Part shown: piece by piece, positions 34,323 through 42,769 of the stretch
Layout: the number at the start of each line of letters is the position of its first letter
Position numbering within the stretch: the first letter of the stretch is position 1
Source: Flavobacteriales bacterium
Lineage (GTDB): Bacteria > Bacteroidota > Bacteroidia > Flavobacteriales > Flavobacteriaceae
DNA length: 64,000 nt
Direction: 5' to 3'
Assembly: GCA_026993355.1 (NCBI GenBank)
Contig: JALWTX010000013.1
Coordinates: forward strand, 117,687 to 181,686
The notes under the pieces: generated by a model
What the model saw: the letters and a program-made list of their open reading frames with translations, nothing else
What the model was told of the DNA's origin: nothing
Databases searched by the model: none
Position numbers and translations under genes: made by a program

Positions 34323-35369
34323 ATGCATAACAAACCTAATATCAGAAGTTTTAATTTAGAAGAATTGACCCGCTTTTTTGTACAAAACGGTGAAAAAGCC
34401 TATCGTGCTAAACAGGTTTATGAATGGCTTTGGAAAAAAAATGCCCGTAATTTTGATGAAATGACAAACTTATCAAAAGATTTGCGTGCTTTTTTAGACC
34501 AGCATTTCAGTATTCCGCATATTAAAATCAGAAAATTTCAACGCAGTACCGACGGGACTATAAAAAATGCCGTGGGACTAAAAGATGATCTGGTTGTAGA
34601 GTCAGTTTTGATTCCTGCTAAAAAAAGAACAACAGCCTGTGTTTCTTCACAAGTGGGTTGCTCACTCGATTGTAAATTTTGTGCTACAGCCCGCCTTAAA
34701 CGCATGCGTAATTTGACACCCGACGAAATTGTCGATCAGGTTGTTGAGGCCGATAAACAGAGCCGTGAATTTTATGGACATCCATTGACCAATATTGTGT
34801 TTATGGGAATGGGAGAGCCTTTGTTAAACTATGACAATGTTATGCAGGCGGTCGAAAAAATTACCTCCGAAAAAGCTTTAGGTATGGCTGCCAGACGTAT
34901 CACTATCTCTACCTCGGGGATACCCAAAAATATTCGCAGAATGGCCGATGAAAATGCTAAAGTGGGATTGGCAGTCTCTTTGCATTCGGCTATAGATGAG
35001 ATTCGCACCCAAATTATGCCCGTTAATAAACGTCAAGGTGGATTGAAGGAACTTTTATCGGCTTTACAGTATTGGTATCAGAAAACAAAGCGAAAAATTA
35101 CCTTTGAATATTTGGTTTTTAAAGGCATTAATGATGATGAAAAATCCATAAAGGCTTTAGTGGATTTTGCTAAGAAAGTCCCTTCCAAAGTTAATTTGAT
35201 CGAATACAATCCTATTGACGATACAGATCGTTTTCAGCAAGCTGACGATGCTGTTTTGGAAGCTTATAAAGCTGCCTTAAACAAAGCCGGTATTGTAGCC
35301 ACTTTGCGCCGTAGTAAAGGACAAGATATTGATGCCGCTTGCGGCCAATTAGCCAATAAATTTGAGTAA
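34323..35369 (+). CDS. rlmN: 23S rRNA (adenine2503-C2) / tRNA methyltransferase RlmN
   Basis: RlmN is a radical SAM enzyme that methylates A2503 of 23S rRNA and A37 of some tRNAs. The 348-residue protein has the [4Fe-4S] motif CSLDCKFC (C113, C117, C120), the SAM-binding GMGEPLLNYDNV and ITISTSGIPKNIRRMA segments, and the C-terminal Cys340 in DAACGQLANKFE, the residue that carries the intermediate. Its N-terminus matches relatives at this start, so the near-leaderless arrangement with the promoter box seems real. dacB follows after 11 bp. Confidence 0.97.
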   Translation: MHNKPNIRSFNLEELTRFFVQNGEKAYRAKQVYEWLWKKNARNFDEMTNLSKDLRAFLDQHFSIPHIKIRKFQRSTDGTIKNAVGLKDDLVVESVLIPAKKRTTACVSSQVGCSLDCKFCATARLKRMRNLTPDEIVDQVVEADKQSREFYGHPLTNIVFMGMGEPLLNYDNVMQAVEKITSEKALGMAARRITISTSGIPKNIRRMADENAKVGLAVSLHSAIDEIRTQIMPVNKRQGGLKELLSALQYWYQKTKRKITFEYLVFKGINDDEKSIKALVDFAKKVPSKVNLIEYNPIDDTDRFQQADDAVLEAYKAALNKAGIVATLRRSKGQDIDAACGQLANKFE

Positions 35370-35380
35370 ACCTATTTATT

Positions 35381-36811
35381 ATGAGAAAGTTATTGATATT
35401 TTTAACAGTTTTATTTTTTTCTTTTAAAATTGATGCACAAGCTGATAAGCCGGCTTTAATTAAGGCCTTGTCGGCTTTTAAAAAAACACCGGCTTTAAAA
35501 CAAGCGCATATTGGTATTTCCATCCGGGATCTTCAAAATGGTCAAGAAGTATTTCAATGGCATGCCAACCAAAATTTTGTGCCGGCTTCTAACTTAAAGT
35601 TGCTTTATACCTTTGCTGCTATTGATCAATTGGGGAAGGACTATCGTTATAAAACCGAATTAGGCTATTCGGGAAAAATTGTCAATAAAATATTGTTTGG
35701 CGATTTAATCATTAAAACCTCAGGCGATCCTAGTTTTGGTTCAAAGCGTATGAAAGAAGATTATCGTCAATTGATGGCGGAAATGGTGTCTAAATTGCGT
35801 AATTCCGAGATTAAAACCATTAACGGACGGATGATAATGGCCTGCAATGGGTGGCGTTATCCGGCTGCTGGGTCTTGGCCGGTAGAAGATATTGGTAATT
35901 ATTATGGGACCGGCGCTTGGGATTTTAATTTTAATGACAACCGCTTGGATTTGTTTTTAAAATCGGGGCATCAGGTTGGAGAACCTACCCACCTGATAAA
36001 AACAGAACCGGTAGTGCCGGGTATCACTTACATTAATAAAGTCTTGACGGCTGAGCCCGGTTCTGATGATGAAGCGTATATACATGCAGCCCCTTTTGAT
36101 ACAACACGCTTTATTTTGGGCACAATCCCGGCCGGCAAAGAAGCTTTTCGTGTCAAAGGAGGAATGCCAAATCCACCTTTGTCTTTTTTAAAATTATTTA
36201 AACAGGAATTACTCGCAAATCATATAGAAGTTAAAAATATAGCGCTTAGCTATGCTCTGCCGTCAGATTTTAAACCGCTTTGGTCTCATTATTCCAAGCC
36301 TTTAATCGATTTGGTAAAATATACCAACGATTACAGTATAAATCATTTTAGTGAAGCATTAGCTTGGCTTTTAATTCAAGGAGAAACACCTGCAAAAGGT
36401 TATTTGGATAAAAAAGCAATTCATCAATTTTTTTCGTCCTATGGTTTTCAAAAGGCCGATATTGAAGATGGTAGCGGATTGGCACCGGATAATTTGGTGC
36501 AACCGGCACAAATGACCGCTTTTTTAAAACTGATGAAAAATAAAATGGGTATAAAAACGGTTTTGGCTATCCTGCCACATGCCGGGGTCGATGGGTATGC
36601 CAAATATTTCTTGAAAAACAATCCATTGCAATCTCAAGTATGGCTTAAAAGTGGTTCGGTTAGTAAAGTGCAAAACTATACCGGTATTTTCAAAGCCAAG
36701 TCCGGCCACTTTTATAGCTTTTCAATAATGACTAATAATTTTATAGGTAAACATAAAACGGTTAAGAAAGCTATTGAAAAATTGTTGTCCGAGTATATCT
36801 CAATTTTGTAG
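35381..36811 (+). CDS. dacB: D-alanyl-D-alanine carboxypeptidase/endopeptidase (PBP4 family, S13)
   Basis: This periplasmic enzyme trims peptidoglycan cross-links and stem peptides. The 476-residue protein has a signal peptide (cleavage after KIDA) and the three active-site motifs: SNLK (Ser70, Lys73), YSIN in the SxN position, and KSGS in LKSGSVSKVQNYTG, where KSG replaces the usual KTG. The PBP4-type inserted domain lies between about residues 85 and 290. The KSG variant is known in S13 enzymes. It is 11 bp after rlmN and its 3' end lies close to the start of DUF3109. Confidence 0.93.
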   Translation: MRKLLIFLTVLFFSFKIDAQADKPALIKALSAFKKTPALKQAHIGISIRDLQNGQEVFQWHANQNFVPASNLKLLYTFAAIDQLGKDYRYKTELGYSGKIVNKILFGDLIIKTSGDPSFGSKRMKEDYRQLMAEMVSKLRNSEIKTINGRMIMACNGWRYPAAGSWPVEDIGNYYGTGAWDFNFNDNRLDLFLKSGHQVGEPTHLIKTEPVVPGITYINKVLTAEPGSDDEAYIHAAPFDTTRFILGTIPAGKEAFRVKGGMPNPPLSFLKLFKQELLANHIEVKNIALSYALPSDFKPLWSHYSKPLIDLVKYTNDYSINHFSEALAWLLIQGETPAKGYLDKKAIHQFFSSYGFQKADIEDGSGLAPDNLVQPAQMTAFLKLMKNKMGIKTVLAILPHAGVDGYAKYFLKNNPLQSQVWLKSGSVSKVQNYTGIFKAKSGHFYSFSIMTNNFIGKHKTVKKAIEKLLSEYISIL

Positions 36812-36848
36812 TTTATCTTTAGAAAATTATCTATTAAAAAATTACCGT

Positions 36849-37436
36849 ATGTTTCAAGTTGGAAAAACCATCATTTCAGATGATTTATTTGAAGAAGAAT
36901 TTGTTTGCAATTTAGCCGATTGTAAAGGAATTTGTTGTGTTGAAGGCGATTCCGGTGCCCCGTTAGAAGAAGCTGAAAAAGAAATATTAGAGCGGATTTA
37001 TCCTTCAATTAAAGAATATTTAACACCCGAAGGAATAGAAGCTATTGAGCAACAAGGTAAATATGTGCTGGATATGGATGGGGATTTAACGACGCCTTTG
37101 ATTAAAGGACGCGAGTGTGCTTATGTCACCAAAGCCGAAAATGGGACTTATTTATGTGGTATAGAAAAGGCTTATCGCGAAAAAAAAATAAATTGGCCCA
37201 AACCTGTCTCTTGTCACCTTTATCCGGTTAGAGTTAAGGAATTTCCAGAATTTCAAACCCTAAATTATCACCAGTGGGATATTTGCAGCAGTGCTTGTAC
37301 ACTGGGCCAAAGCCTAAAGGTGCCCTTATATAAATTTTTAAAAGAACCATTGATCAGAAAATTTGGTCAAGCTTGGTACGACGAAGTATGTATAATTGGC
37401 GAAAAATATTTTGACAATAAAAATAATTTAAGATAA
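36849..37436 (+). CDS. DUF3109 family protein, cysteine-rich
   Basis: A 195-residue cytoplasmic protein of the DUF3109 (YkgJ-related) type. Cysteines cluster in FVCNLADCKGICCVEGD at about residues 19-35, with further ones in GRECAY, YLCGIEK, VSCHLYPVR and WDICSSACTLG. That number and spacing suggest a zinc or iron-sulfur site; YkgJ relatives are annotated as zinc/iron-chelating domains. The function is unknown. The ATG before FQVGKTI was chosen because it matches relatives and lies after the dacB stop. Confidence 0.82.
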   Translation: MFQVGKTIISDDLFEEEFVCNLADCKGICCVEGDSGAPLEEAEKEILERIYPSIKEYLTPEGIEAIEQQGKYVLDMDGDLTTPLIKGRECAYVTKAENGTYLCGIEKAYREKKINWPKPVSCHLYPVRVKEFPEFQTLNYHQWDICSSACTLGQSLKVPLYKFLKEPLIRKFGQAWYDEVCIIGEKYFDNKNNLR

Positions 37437-37470
37437 TTTTTATTAATATTGTAATATAAAAAAAGTTATT

Positions 37471-40053
37471 ATGAAATTAAAATTTCTACTAATTATTGTA
37501 AGTTTTTTTGTTTTCAATTGGGGTTTAAAAGCTCAAATTGATTATAAAAAAGCTGTTTTTCAAGACCATAATAATTTTTTTGAGGTAGTTAAATCTCAAA
37601 GAAATTATTTTAAAACTTTGCGTTTGCAAGGCAAGTGGACCCATAAAATTGAAAAAGCTTATAAGCAATTTGAAAGATGGGTATATTTATGGGAAGATCG
37701 TATTAATCAGGATGGTAGCTTGCCAAATGCTGAACAATTATTGCCAAAAAACACTTTTGTCAAAGGTCTTGTTAACCAAAATCAGCTCCAGGCAAAAAGA
37801 CGCAGTGTTAATAACTGGACAATGGTAGGCCCCGATCATAACGTAAATATGAATGGCTATCAAGCTTATCCCGGTATGGGACGCGTTAATGTGGTGGCTG
37901 TTGATCCTGCCAATGAGCAAATTATGTATGTTGGCGCCGCTGCCGGTGGGGTATGGAAAACCACTGATGGGGGACAAACCTGGACGCCTAAAGGAGATCA
38001 GTTTACCGGAATGGGGGTAACAGATATACTGATTGACCCCAATAACACGCAAACTTTATATGTGGCTACCGGTGATGCCGATGGACATAGTATAAACTCT
38101 ATTGGTGTCTTAAAATCTACCGATGGCGGCAATACTTGGCAAGCCACCGGGTTGGTTTATTCGCTGGCAGATAATCAATTGATTTATCAATTAAAATTTG
38201 CCCCGGGTAACGCGCAAAAGATCTTTGCTTTGACCAATACACAAATTAAATACTCGGTAGATGGTGGGGATACTTGGCAAAATGCGAATGTTGATTATAG
38301 TCCTTATGGTCCTTATACTGCCCGTTTTATAAGTATGGTTTTTGACCCGGATGATGCAAATAAAGTAGTTGTTTCAGATTATTGGGGCGGATTATACACG
38401 TCAACAGATGGTGGTAATAGTTTTGCTTTACATCAAAGTATAACCGGTGGTAATAGTAGAAATAAATTGAAACTCGCAGCAAGCCCCAATGATACGAACT
38501 ATTTTTATGGCTTGGATGATGTAGGAAATTTTATGAAATTCCGCTTTAATATGGATGGAACGGCCAATGATAAGGTGTCTTCCACAAGTATTGCCGGTTT
38601 TGATTCGCAGGGAAGTTACAATATGACCTTGGCAGTATCACCAACTGATAAAAATAAAATAATAGCTGCAGGTGTAAGGGGCTATGTGTCGTCAGATAAC
38701 GGGCAAAGTTTCAGTGTGAAACTAAACCCTTACAACGATCCTCCCGGTGTTGGTTTTTATGTTCATCCGGATCATCATTATCTTGGTTTTTTAAGTGATG
38801 GCGAAACAGTGGTTGACGCCCATGACGGCGGGCTGCATAAAGGTGGTTTTTCGTCTAACAATTGGCAAGATTTATCTAATGGTTTGGTTATTACACAATC
38901 TTATGACATTGCTATTACCCAAGCCGCAAATGGTGACGATTTTATGATGGCCAATCAAGATAACGACGGTTTTTCTAAAGTGGCTAAAAATGGTATCCGT
39001 CAATGGGTGGCTGTAGCTGCTGGTGATGGTACCACAGCCGGAATCAATTACACCAATCCTGACATACGTTATATTGGCGGCACTAGAGGTGCTTTATACC
39101 GTTCTACCGATGGGTTTTCGTCAAGTGCTTTTGGGACTACTATTCAAAATCCATCCAATAACGCAGCCTTTATATCGCCTATGGTGATTAATCCGGTTCA
39201 GCCTGAGGTAATTTACGCTTCAAATAATGATTTGTATAAATCAATAGACAATGGTAATAATTGGCAAGCCTTAAATTGTCCACAAAAACCTGTTAGACAT
39301 TTAAGTGCGGCTCCTTATAATAATAACACTTTATTATGTGCCATTAATACGTCGGGGGTAGGTGCTTATAGCACAGACGATGGGGTCACATGGCAAACCT
39401 TAACAACCCCACAGAATGAACGAATTAATTCTTTAATAGCCAAACCTAATAGTCAAACTTTGTATGCGACTGTACCTTCTTATAGTGGGGATAAAGTTAT
39501 AAAATCAGAAGATGGTGGTCAAACATGGACGACCATGAATAGTGGTTTAAATGGCATTTTGGCCAAACGAATTGTTTTGAAAACAGATGAAAATAATGAA
39601 ACTTTGTTTTTAGGGACCGAACTGGGGGTTTATTGGAAAAATAATACCATGAGTAATTGGGAAAAACTCGGACAAGGTTTACCCAATGTTATTGTCACTG
39701 ATTTGAGAATTAATTATGCGAGTCAAGAATTGTATGTCGGTACGTATGGTCGCGGTTTATGGAAAATTTCTATTAGCAATCCGCAAGCGATTGATTTTGA
39801 AACGGCTGAAAAACCGGTGGTTTATCCCAACCCCATCACAGATAACATTTTACATGTTGACTTACCTGGTGTTCTTTTAAACGCCGGACAATTAAATTAT
39901 ATTATTTACAATCCGGTAGGTGGCATTGTTCGACAAGGAAAATTGTTTACCAAACAAAATAAAATAGAACTCAATAAAGTCGCGAAAGGTTTGTACTTCA
40001 TTAAAATTTTTAATGATCATAAACAAATGGTACAAAAATTGATATTAAATTAA
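37471..40053 (+). CDS. secreted BNR/VPS10-type beta-propeller protein with T9SS type A sorting tail
   Basis: An 860-residue exported protein. The signal peptide ends around LKAQ. The body has at least eight BNR/Asp-box-like motifs, among them TTDGGQTW, STDGGNTW, SVDGGDTW, STDGGNSF, SSDNGQSF, SIDNGNNW, STDDGVTW and SEDGGQTW, as in sortilin-type ten-bladed propellers. The last 80 residues begin VVYPNPITDNILHV and end with GLYFIKIFNDHKQMVQKLILN-type text (positions about 39990-40050), the type A secretion tail used by the type IX system. It should be exported to the cell surface or outside. The ligand is unknown; similar proteins include glycan-binding and peptidase-associated propellers. It is monocistronic with a strong terminator. 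Confidence 0.9.
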   Translation: MKLKFLLIIVSFFVFNWGLKAQIDYKKAVFQDHNNFFEVVKSQRNYFKTLRLQGKWTHKIEKAYKQFERWVYLWEDRINQDGSLPNAEQLLPKNTFVKGLVNQNQLQAKRRSVNNWTMVGPDHNVNMNGYQAYPGMGRVNVVAVDPANEQIMYVGAAAGGVWKTTDGGQTWTPKGDQFTGMGVTDILIDPNNTQTLYVATGDADGHSINSIGVLKSTDGGNTWQATGLVYSLADNQLIYQLKFAPGNAQKIFALTNTQIKYSVDGGDTWQNANVDYSPYGPYTARFISMVFDPDDANKVVVSDYWGGLYTSTDGGNSFALHQSITGGNSRNKLKLAASPNDTNYFYGLDDVGNFMKFRFNMDGTANDKVSSTSIAGFDSQGSYNMTLAVSPTDKNKIIAAGVRGYVSSDNGQSFSVKLNPYNDPPGVGFYVHPDHHYLGFLSDGETVVDAHDGGLHKGGFSSNNWQDLSNGLVITQSYDIAITQAANGDDFMMANQDNDGFSKVAKNGIRQWVAVAAGDGTTAGINYTNPDIRYIGGTRGALYRSTDGFSSSAFGTTIQNPSNNAAFISPMVINPVQPEVIYASNNDLYKSIDNGNNWQALNCPQKPVRHLSAAPYNNNTLLCAINTSGVGAYSTDDGVTWQTLTTPQNERINSLIAKPNSQTLYATVPSYSGDKVIKSEDGGQTWTTMNSGLNGILAKRIVLKTDENNETLFLGTELGVYWKNNTMSNWEKLGQGLPNVIVTDLRINYASQELYVGTYGRGLWKISISNPQAIDFETAEKPVVYPNPITDNILHVDLPGVLLNAGQLNYIIYNPVGGIVRQGKLFTKQNKIELNKVAKGLYFIKIFNDHKQMVQKLILN

Positions 40054-40063
40054 TAAACTTAAT

Positions 40064-40097
40064 TTTTTCATCCTGTTGATGCCAACCGGATGAAAAA
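40064..40097 (+). terminator. rho-independent terminator after the propeller gene
   Basis: A 10-bp stem TTTTTCATCC/GGATGAAAAA encloses a second 4-bp stem GTTG/CAAC with loop ATGC, and is followed by TTTT. It begins 10 bp after the stop codon. Confidence 0.85.
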
Positions 40098-40114
40098 TTT
40101 TAAACAGAAATTTT

Positions 40115-40549
40115 ATGAAATACTTATCTGTCATCTTTATCTTATTAATTATGGGCTCTACCTTGCAAAGTTGCAATGAAAATATTGGGAAAGTTACAAA
40201 GGCGGAAAAGTCTGTGGTATATCCCGGTGTTGAGCAGGGAAATATTTACATTCGTTATACAGCACATATTCATTTAAATAAACCTGTTTTGTTGAAATCC
40301 GTTAAAATTTCCGATGGAAAATCAGCCTTATTATTGTCTAAATTTAGTTTAGTCAGAGAAAAAGATGGAAAGATTATTGATGTGCATAAAGAAATTCCGA
40401 AAGGAGATTATTTTTTTAAAGCTGAAATTTTAGAAAATTTAGCCCCAAAATCCGATAAAGACAAACTAATCGTTCAATTTATATATAAGGATCAAAATTT
40501 TACTTTGCAAACGCCTGTCAAGAATGCGCCCCCAATTATGTTTAAATAG
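40115..40549 (+). CDS. small hypothetical lipoprotein
   Basis: A 144-residue lipoprotein: the leader MKYLSVIFILLIMGSTLQSC puts the lipid on Cys20. The mature domain reads like a short immunoglobulin-like or extracellular beta sandwich (IYIRYTAHIHLNKPVLLKSVKI, LVREKDGKIIDVHKEIPKGDYFFKAEI). I do not recognise a family. It lies between a terminator and the DUF3078 gene, with which it might share a transcript; there are 75 bp between them. Confidence 0.7.
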   Translation: MKYLSVIFILLIMGSTLQSCNENIGKVTKAEKSVVYPGVEQGNIYIRYTAHIHLNKPVLLKSVKISDGKSALLLSKFSLVREKDGKIIDVHKEIPKGDYFFKAEILENLAPKSDKDKLIVQFIYKDQNFTLQTPVKNAPPIMFK

Positions 40550-40624
40550 TAATTTGTGTTAAAATATTTCCTTTTTTAAAAATAAAATTTTATTTTTGAC
40601 TAAATATTTAAAAAAATAAGATTT

Positions 40625-41467
40625 ATGAGAACTATTTTAATGCTAATTTTATGGTCGTTGTCTGGTGTTTTAATGGCACAATCGAAAGAAAAAAATGTAA
40701 GTGCATGGCACAATTCCGGAGATTTCAGCCTGATGTTTAACCAGGCTTCTTTTAGCAATTGGATAAAAGGAGGTGAAAATTCTTTGTCATTAAACGGCTT
40801 GTTGAATTATAATTTTAATTATAAAAAAGACAAAAGTGTTTGGGATACAAAATTAATCGCTGCTTATGGCTTAAGTCATATTAGTGGCTTAACCAAAAAA
40901 ACGGATGACCGTTTTGAAGTAAATTCAACCTATGGTTATCAAGCTTCCAAGGAATGGTATTATTCCTTTTTTGCCAATTTCAAAACACAGTTGACAGATG
41001 GTTTTGATTATAGTGTAACACCCAATCTTTTAACCTCACGTGCTTTTGCACCGGCTTATTTAAATTATGGTCCGGGTATGTTGTGGAAGAAATCAGATAA
41101 TTTGCATGTTAATTTTGCGCCTGCGACTTCTAAATTGACTATTGTAACGGATAATGCTCTTTCGGCAATCGGTGCTTATGGGGTCGATCCCGGCAAACAT
41201 ATTCGATATGAATTAGGGATGGCTGTTAATGCATATGCTAAATTTGACTTGATGAAAAATGTATCAATGGAGAACATTTTGGGTTTATATAGCAATTATT
41301 TAAACAATCCTCAAAACATTGATTTAGATTATCAAATGAATATACTAATGACAGTCAACAAATATTTAAGTGCCAATTTTGGCCTTAACTTACTTTATGA
41401 TGATGATGCCTTGCAAGACCTTCAGGTCAAAGAAGTTTTAGGTTTGGGTTTCAATGCCAAATTTTAA
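40625..41467 (+). CDS. DUF3078 domain outer-membrane protein
   Basis: A 280-residue protein with a signal peptide (cleavage after LMAQ) and the DUF3078 pattern: WHNSGDFSLMFNQASFSNWIKGGENSLSLNG at the N-terminus (positions about 40705-40800), then repeated aromatic strands (YSFFANFKTQLTDGFDY, SRAFAPAYLNYGPGMLW) and a final GLGFNAKF. The C-terminal Phe and alternating pattern point to an outer-membrane beta barrel. The function is not known. A TATTTTTG box 26 bp upstream of the ATG may be its promoter; a strong terminator follows. Confidence 0.85.
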   Translation: MRTILMLILWSLSGVLMAQSKEKNVSAWHNSGDFSLMFNQASFSNWIKGGENSLSLNGLLNYNFNYKKDKSVWDTKLIAAYGLSHISGLTKKTDDRFEVNSTYGYQASKEWYYSFFANFKTQLTDGFDYSVTPNLLTSRAFAPAYLNYGPGMLWKKSDNLHVNFAPATSKLTIVTDNALSAIGAYGVDPGKHIRYELGMAVNAYAKFDLMKNVSMENILGLYSNYLNNPQNIDLDYQMNILMTVNKYLSANFGLNLLYDDDALQDLQVKEVLGLGFNAKF

Positions 41468-41492
41468 ACTCTATAAGTGATCAACATAACCT

Positions 41493-41526
41493 CAACAGGC
41501 TGTCAATCTATAGTGACAGCCTGTTG
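41493..41526. terminator. bidirectional rho-independent terminator
   Basis: A perfect 13-bp stem CAACAGGCTGTCA/TGACAGCCTGTTG with an 8-nt loop lies between the convergent DUF3078 and GNAT-like genes, with a T-run on the plus side. Confidence 0.88.
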
Positions 41527-41535
41527 GGGTTTTAA

Positions 41536-42654
41536 TTATAAATCTTTTACCCACGTACGACGCCGTTTATGTTGAATGTGTTCGTAATTTTTCCAGTTAG
41601 CAATCACATTATGATTGTCTTCAAAAACGCCTGTTGTTTCAATATCTTTAATGTTATTAGCTAACATGGCTTTATGTAAGGCATCAAATAACATTACAGC
41701 GACGCCTTTCGAATCATATTCGGGTATCACACCGGTTAGCAAGGTGTCGATACAAGTCGGATGTTTTAAGGATTGCATAATGTAATACCAGCCAAAAGGG
41801 AATAATTTTCCATTGGCTTTTTTCATCCCTTCCGACAGCGAAGGCATTGTAATTAAAAAACCTACTATTTTATCTTTGTCTTTAACAAAAAAAGTGTACT
41901 TAGGATTTAATAACTTAAAGTATTTATTTATGTAATATTCTTTAAGCTCATCATCTAGTTCAATCACATAAGGTAAATGGGCAAAAGCTTTATTTAATAT
42001 ATCCAAAGCCGTATCTGCATAAGAAGCCAATTCTTTTTTGTCTTTAGGCGAAAAAACTTCAAACCCGAATCTTCTTTGTAACAATTTAGCACCTCTTTCA
42101 CCTTTTTTGACAGGTTCATCTGTTAATTTTAAATGGAATTCAACCCAATCATTTTCTTTTTCAAACCCATATTTTTTCATCAAGGTTTTGTAATAAGGCA
42201 TATGGTAGACTGAGGCAATCGAGGGCAATTCATCAAATCCTTCGACCAACATACCTTGTGTATCCAAATTGGTAAACCCAAGTGGCCCATGCACTTTTTT
42301 CATCCCTTTGTCTTTTAACCAGCGGGTGGCTGTATCCATCAAAAGATTAAAAGCTTTTTCATCATTATACATCTCCAACCCAATAATTCTGCCGTATTTT
42401 TGCCCGGTTTTTTCATTGTATTTATGATTGATGGCTGCTGCAATTCGTCCTACGGGTCGTCCTTTCCAATAAACCACCCATTTTTGCATATCAATAAATT
42501 TTAGTGCCGGATGTTTGCGCCATAACTTTTTTTCTTCAGACTTAATTGGGGGAATCCAATATTTATTATCTTTATATAAAAGGTACGGAAAATTTATAAA
42601 ATCTTTAAATTCCTTTCCTTCATTTGCGGTTTTAATCTCGTATTTCTGTGCCAT
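41536..42654 (-). CDS. GNAT-like acyltransferase family protein
   Basis: A 372-residue soluble protein of a type common in Bacteroidota and usually labelled N-acetyltransferase. An N-terminal domain (about 1-150) has EFKDFINFPYLLYKDNKYWIPP, and KWVVYWKGRPVGRIAAAIN and GIIGLEM-like strands (read as RIIGLEMYNDEKAF). A second GNAT-like half includes KYTFFVKDKDKIVGFLITMPSLSEGM (positions about 41845-41920) and ends EHIQHKRRRTWVKDL. The substrate is unknown. The ATG before AQKYEIKTA was chosen; a longer upstream reading would run into the divergent peptidase gene. Confidence 0.75.
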   Translation of the reverse strand: MAQKYEIKTANEGKEFKDFINFPYLLYKDNKYWIPPIKSEEKKLWRKHPALKFIDMQKWVVYWKGRPVGRIAAAINHKYNEKTGQKYGRIIGLEMYNDEKAFNLLMDTATRWLKDKGMKKVHGPLGFTNLDTQGMLVEGFDELPSIASVYHMPYYKTLMKKYGFEKENDWVEFHLKLTDEPVKKGERGAKLLQRRFGFEVFSPKDKKELASYADTALDILNKAFAHLPYVIELDDELKEYYINKYFKLLNPKYTFFVKDKDKIVGFLITMPSLSEGMKKANGKLFPFGWYYIMQSLKHPTCIDTLLTGVIPEYDSKGVAVMLFDALHKAMLANNIKDIETTGVFEDNHNVIANWKNYEHIQHKRRRTWVKDL

Positions 42655-42769
42655 TTGTCTTGTTTTGTTTGCAAATGTAAATGTATAAAAATAATTTTTT
42701 ATCAATACTGATATTTTTTTCTTAGTTTTACATAAATTCCAATGCATTTTAATCATTATCAATTTTGTT

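Noticed and set aside
37900..39800. Possible tandem DNA repeat in the propeller gene
   Set aside because: The repeats are at the protein level (Asp-box blades) and diverged in DNA; this is normal for propellers.
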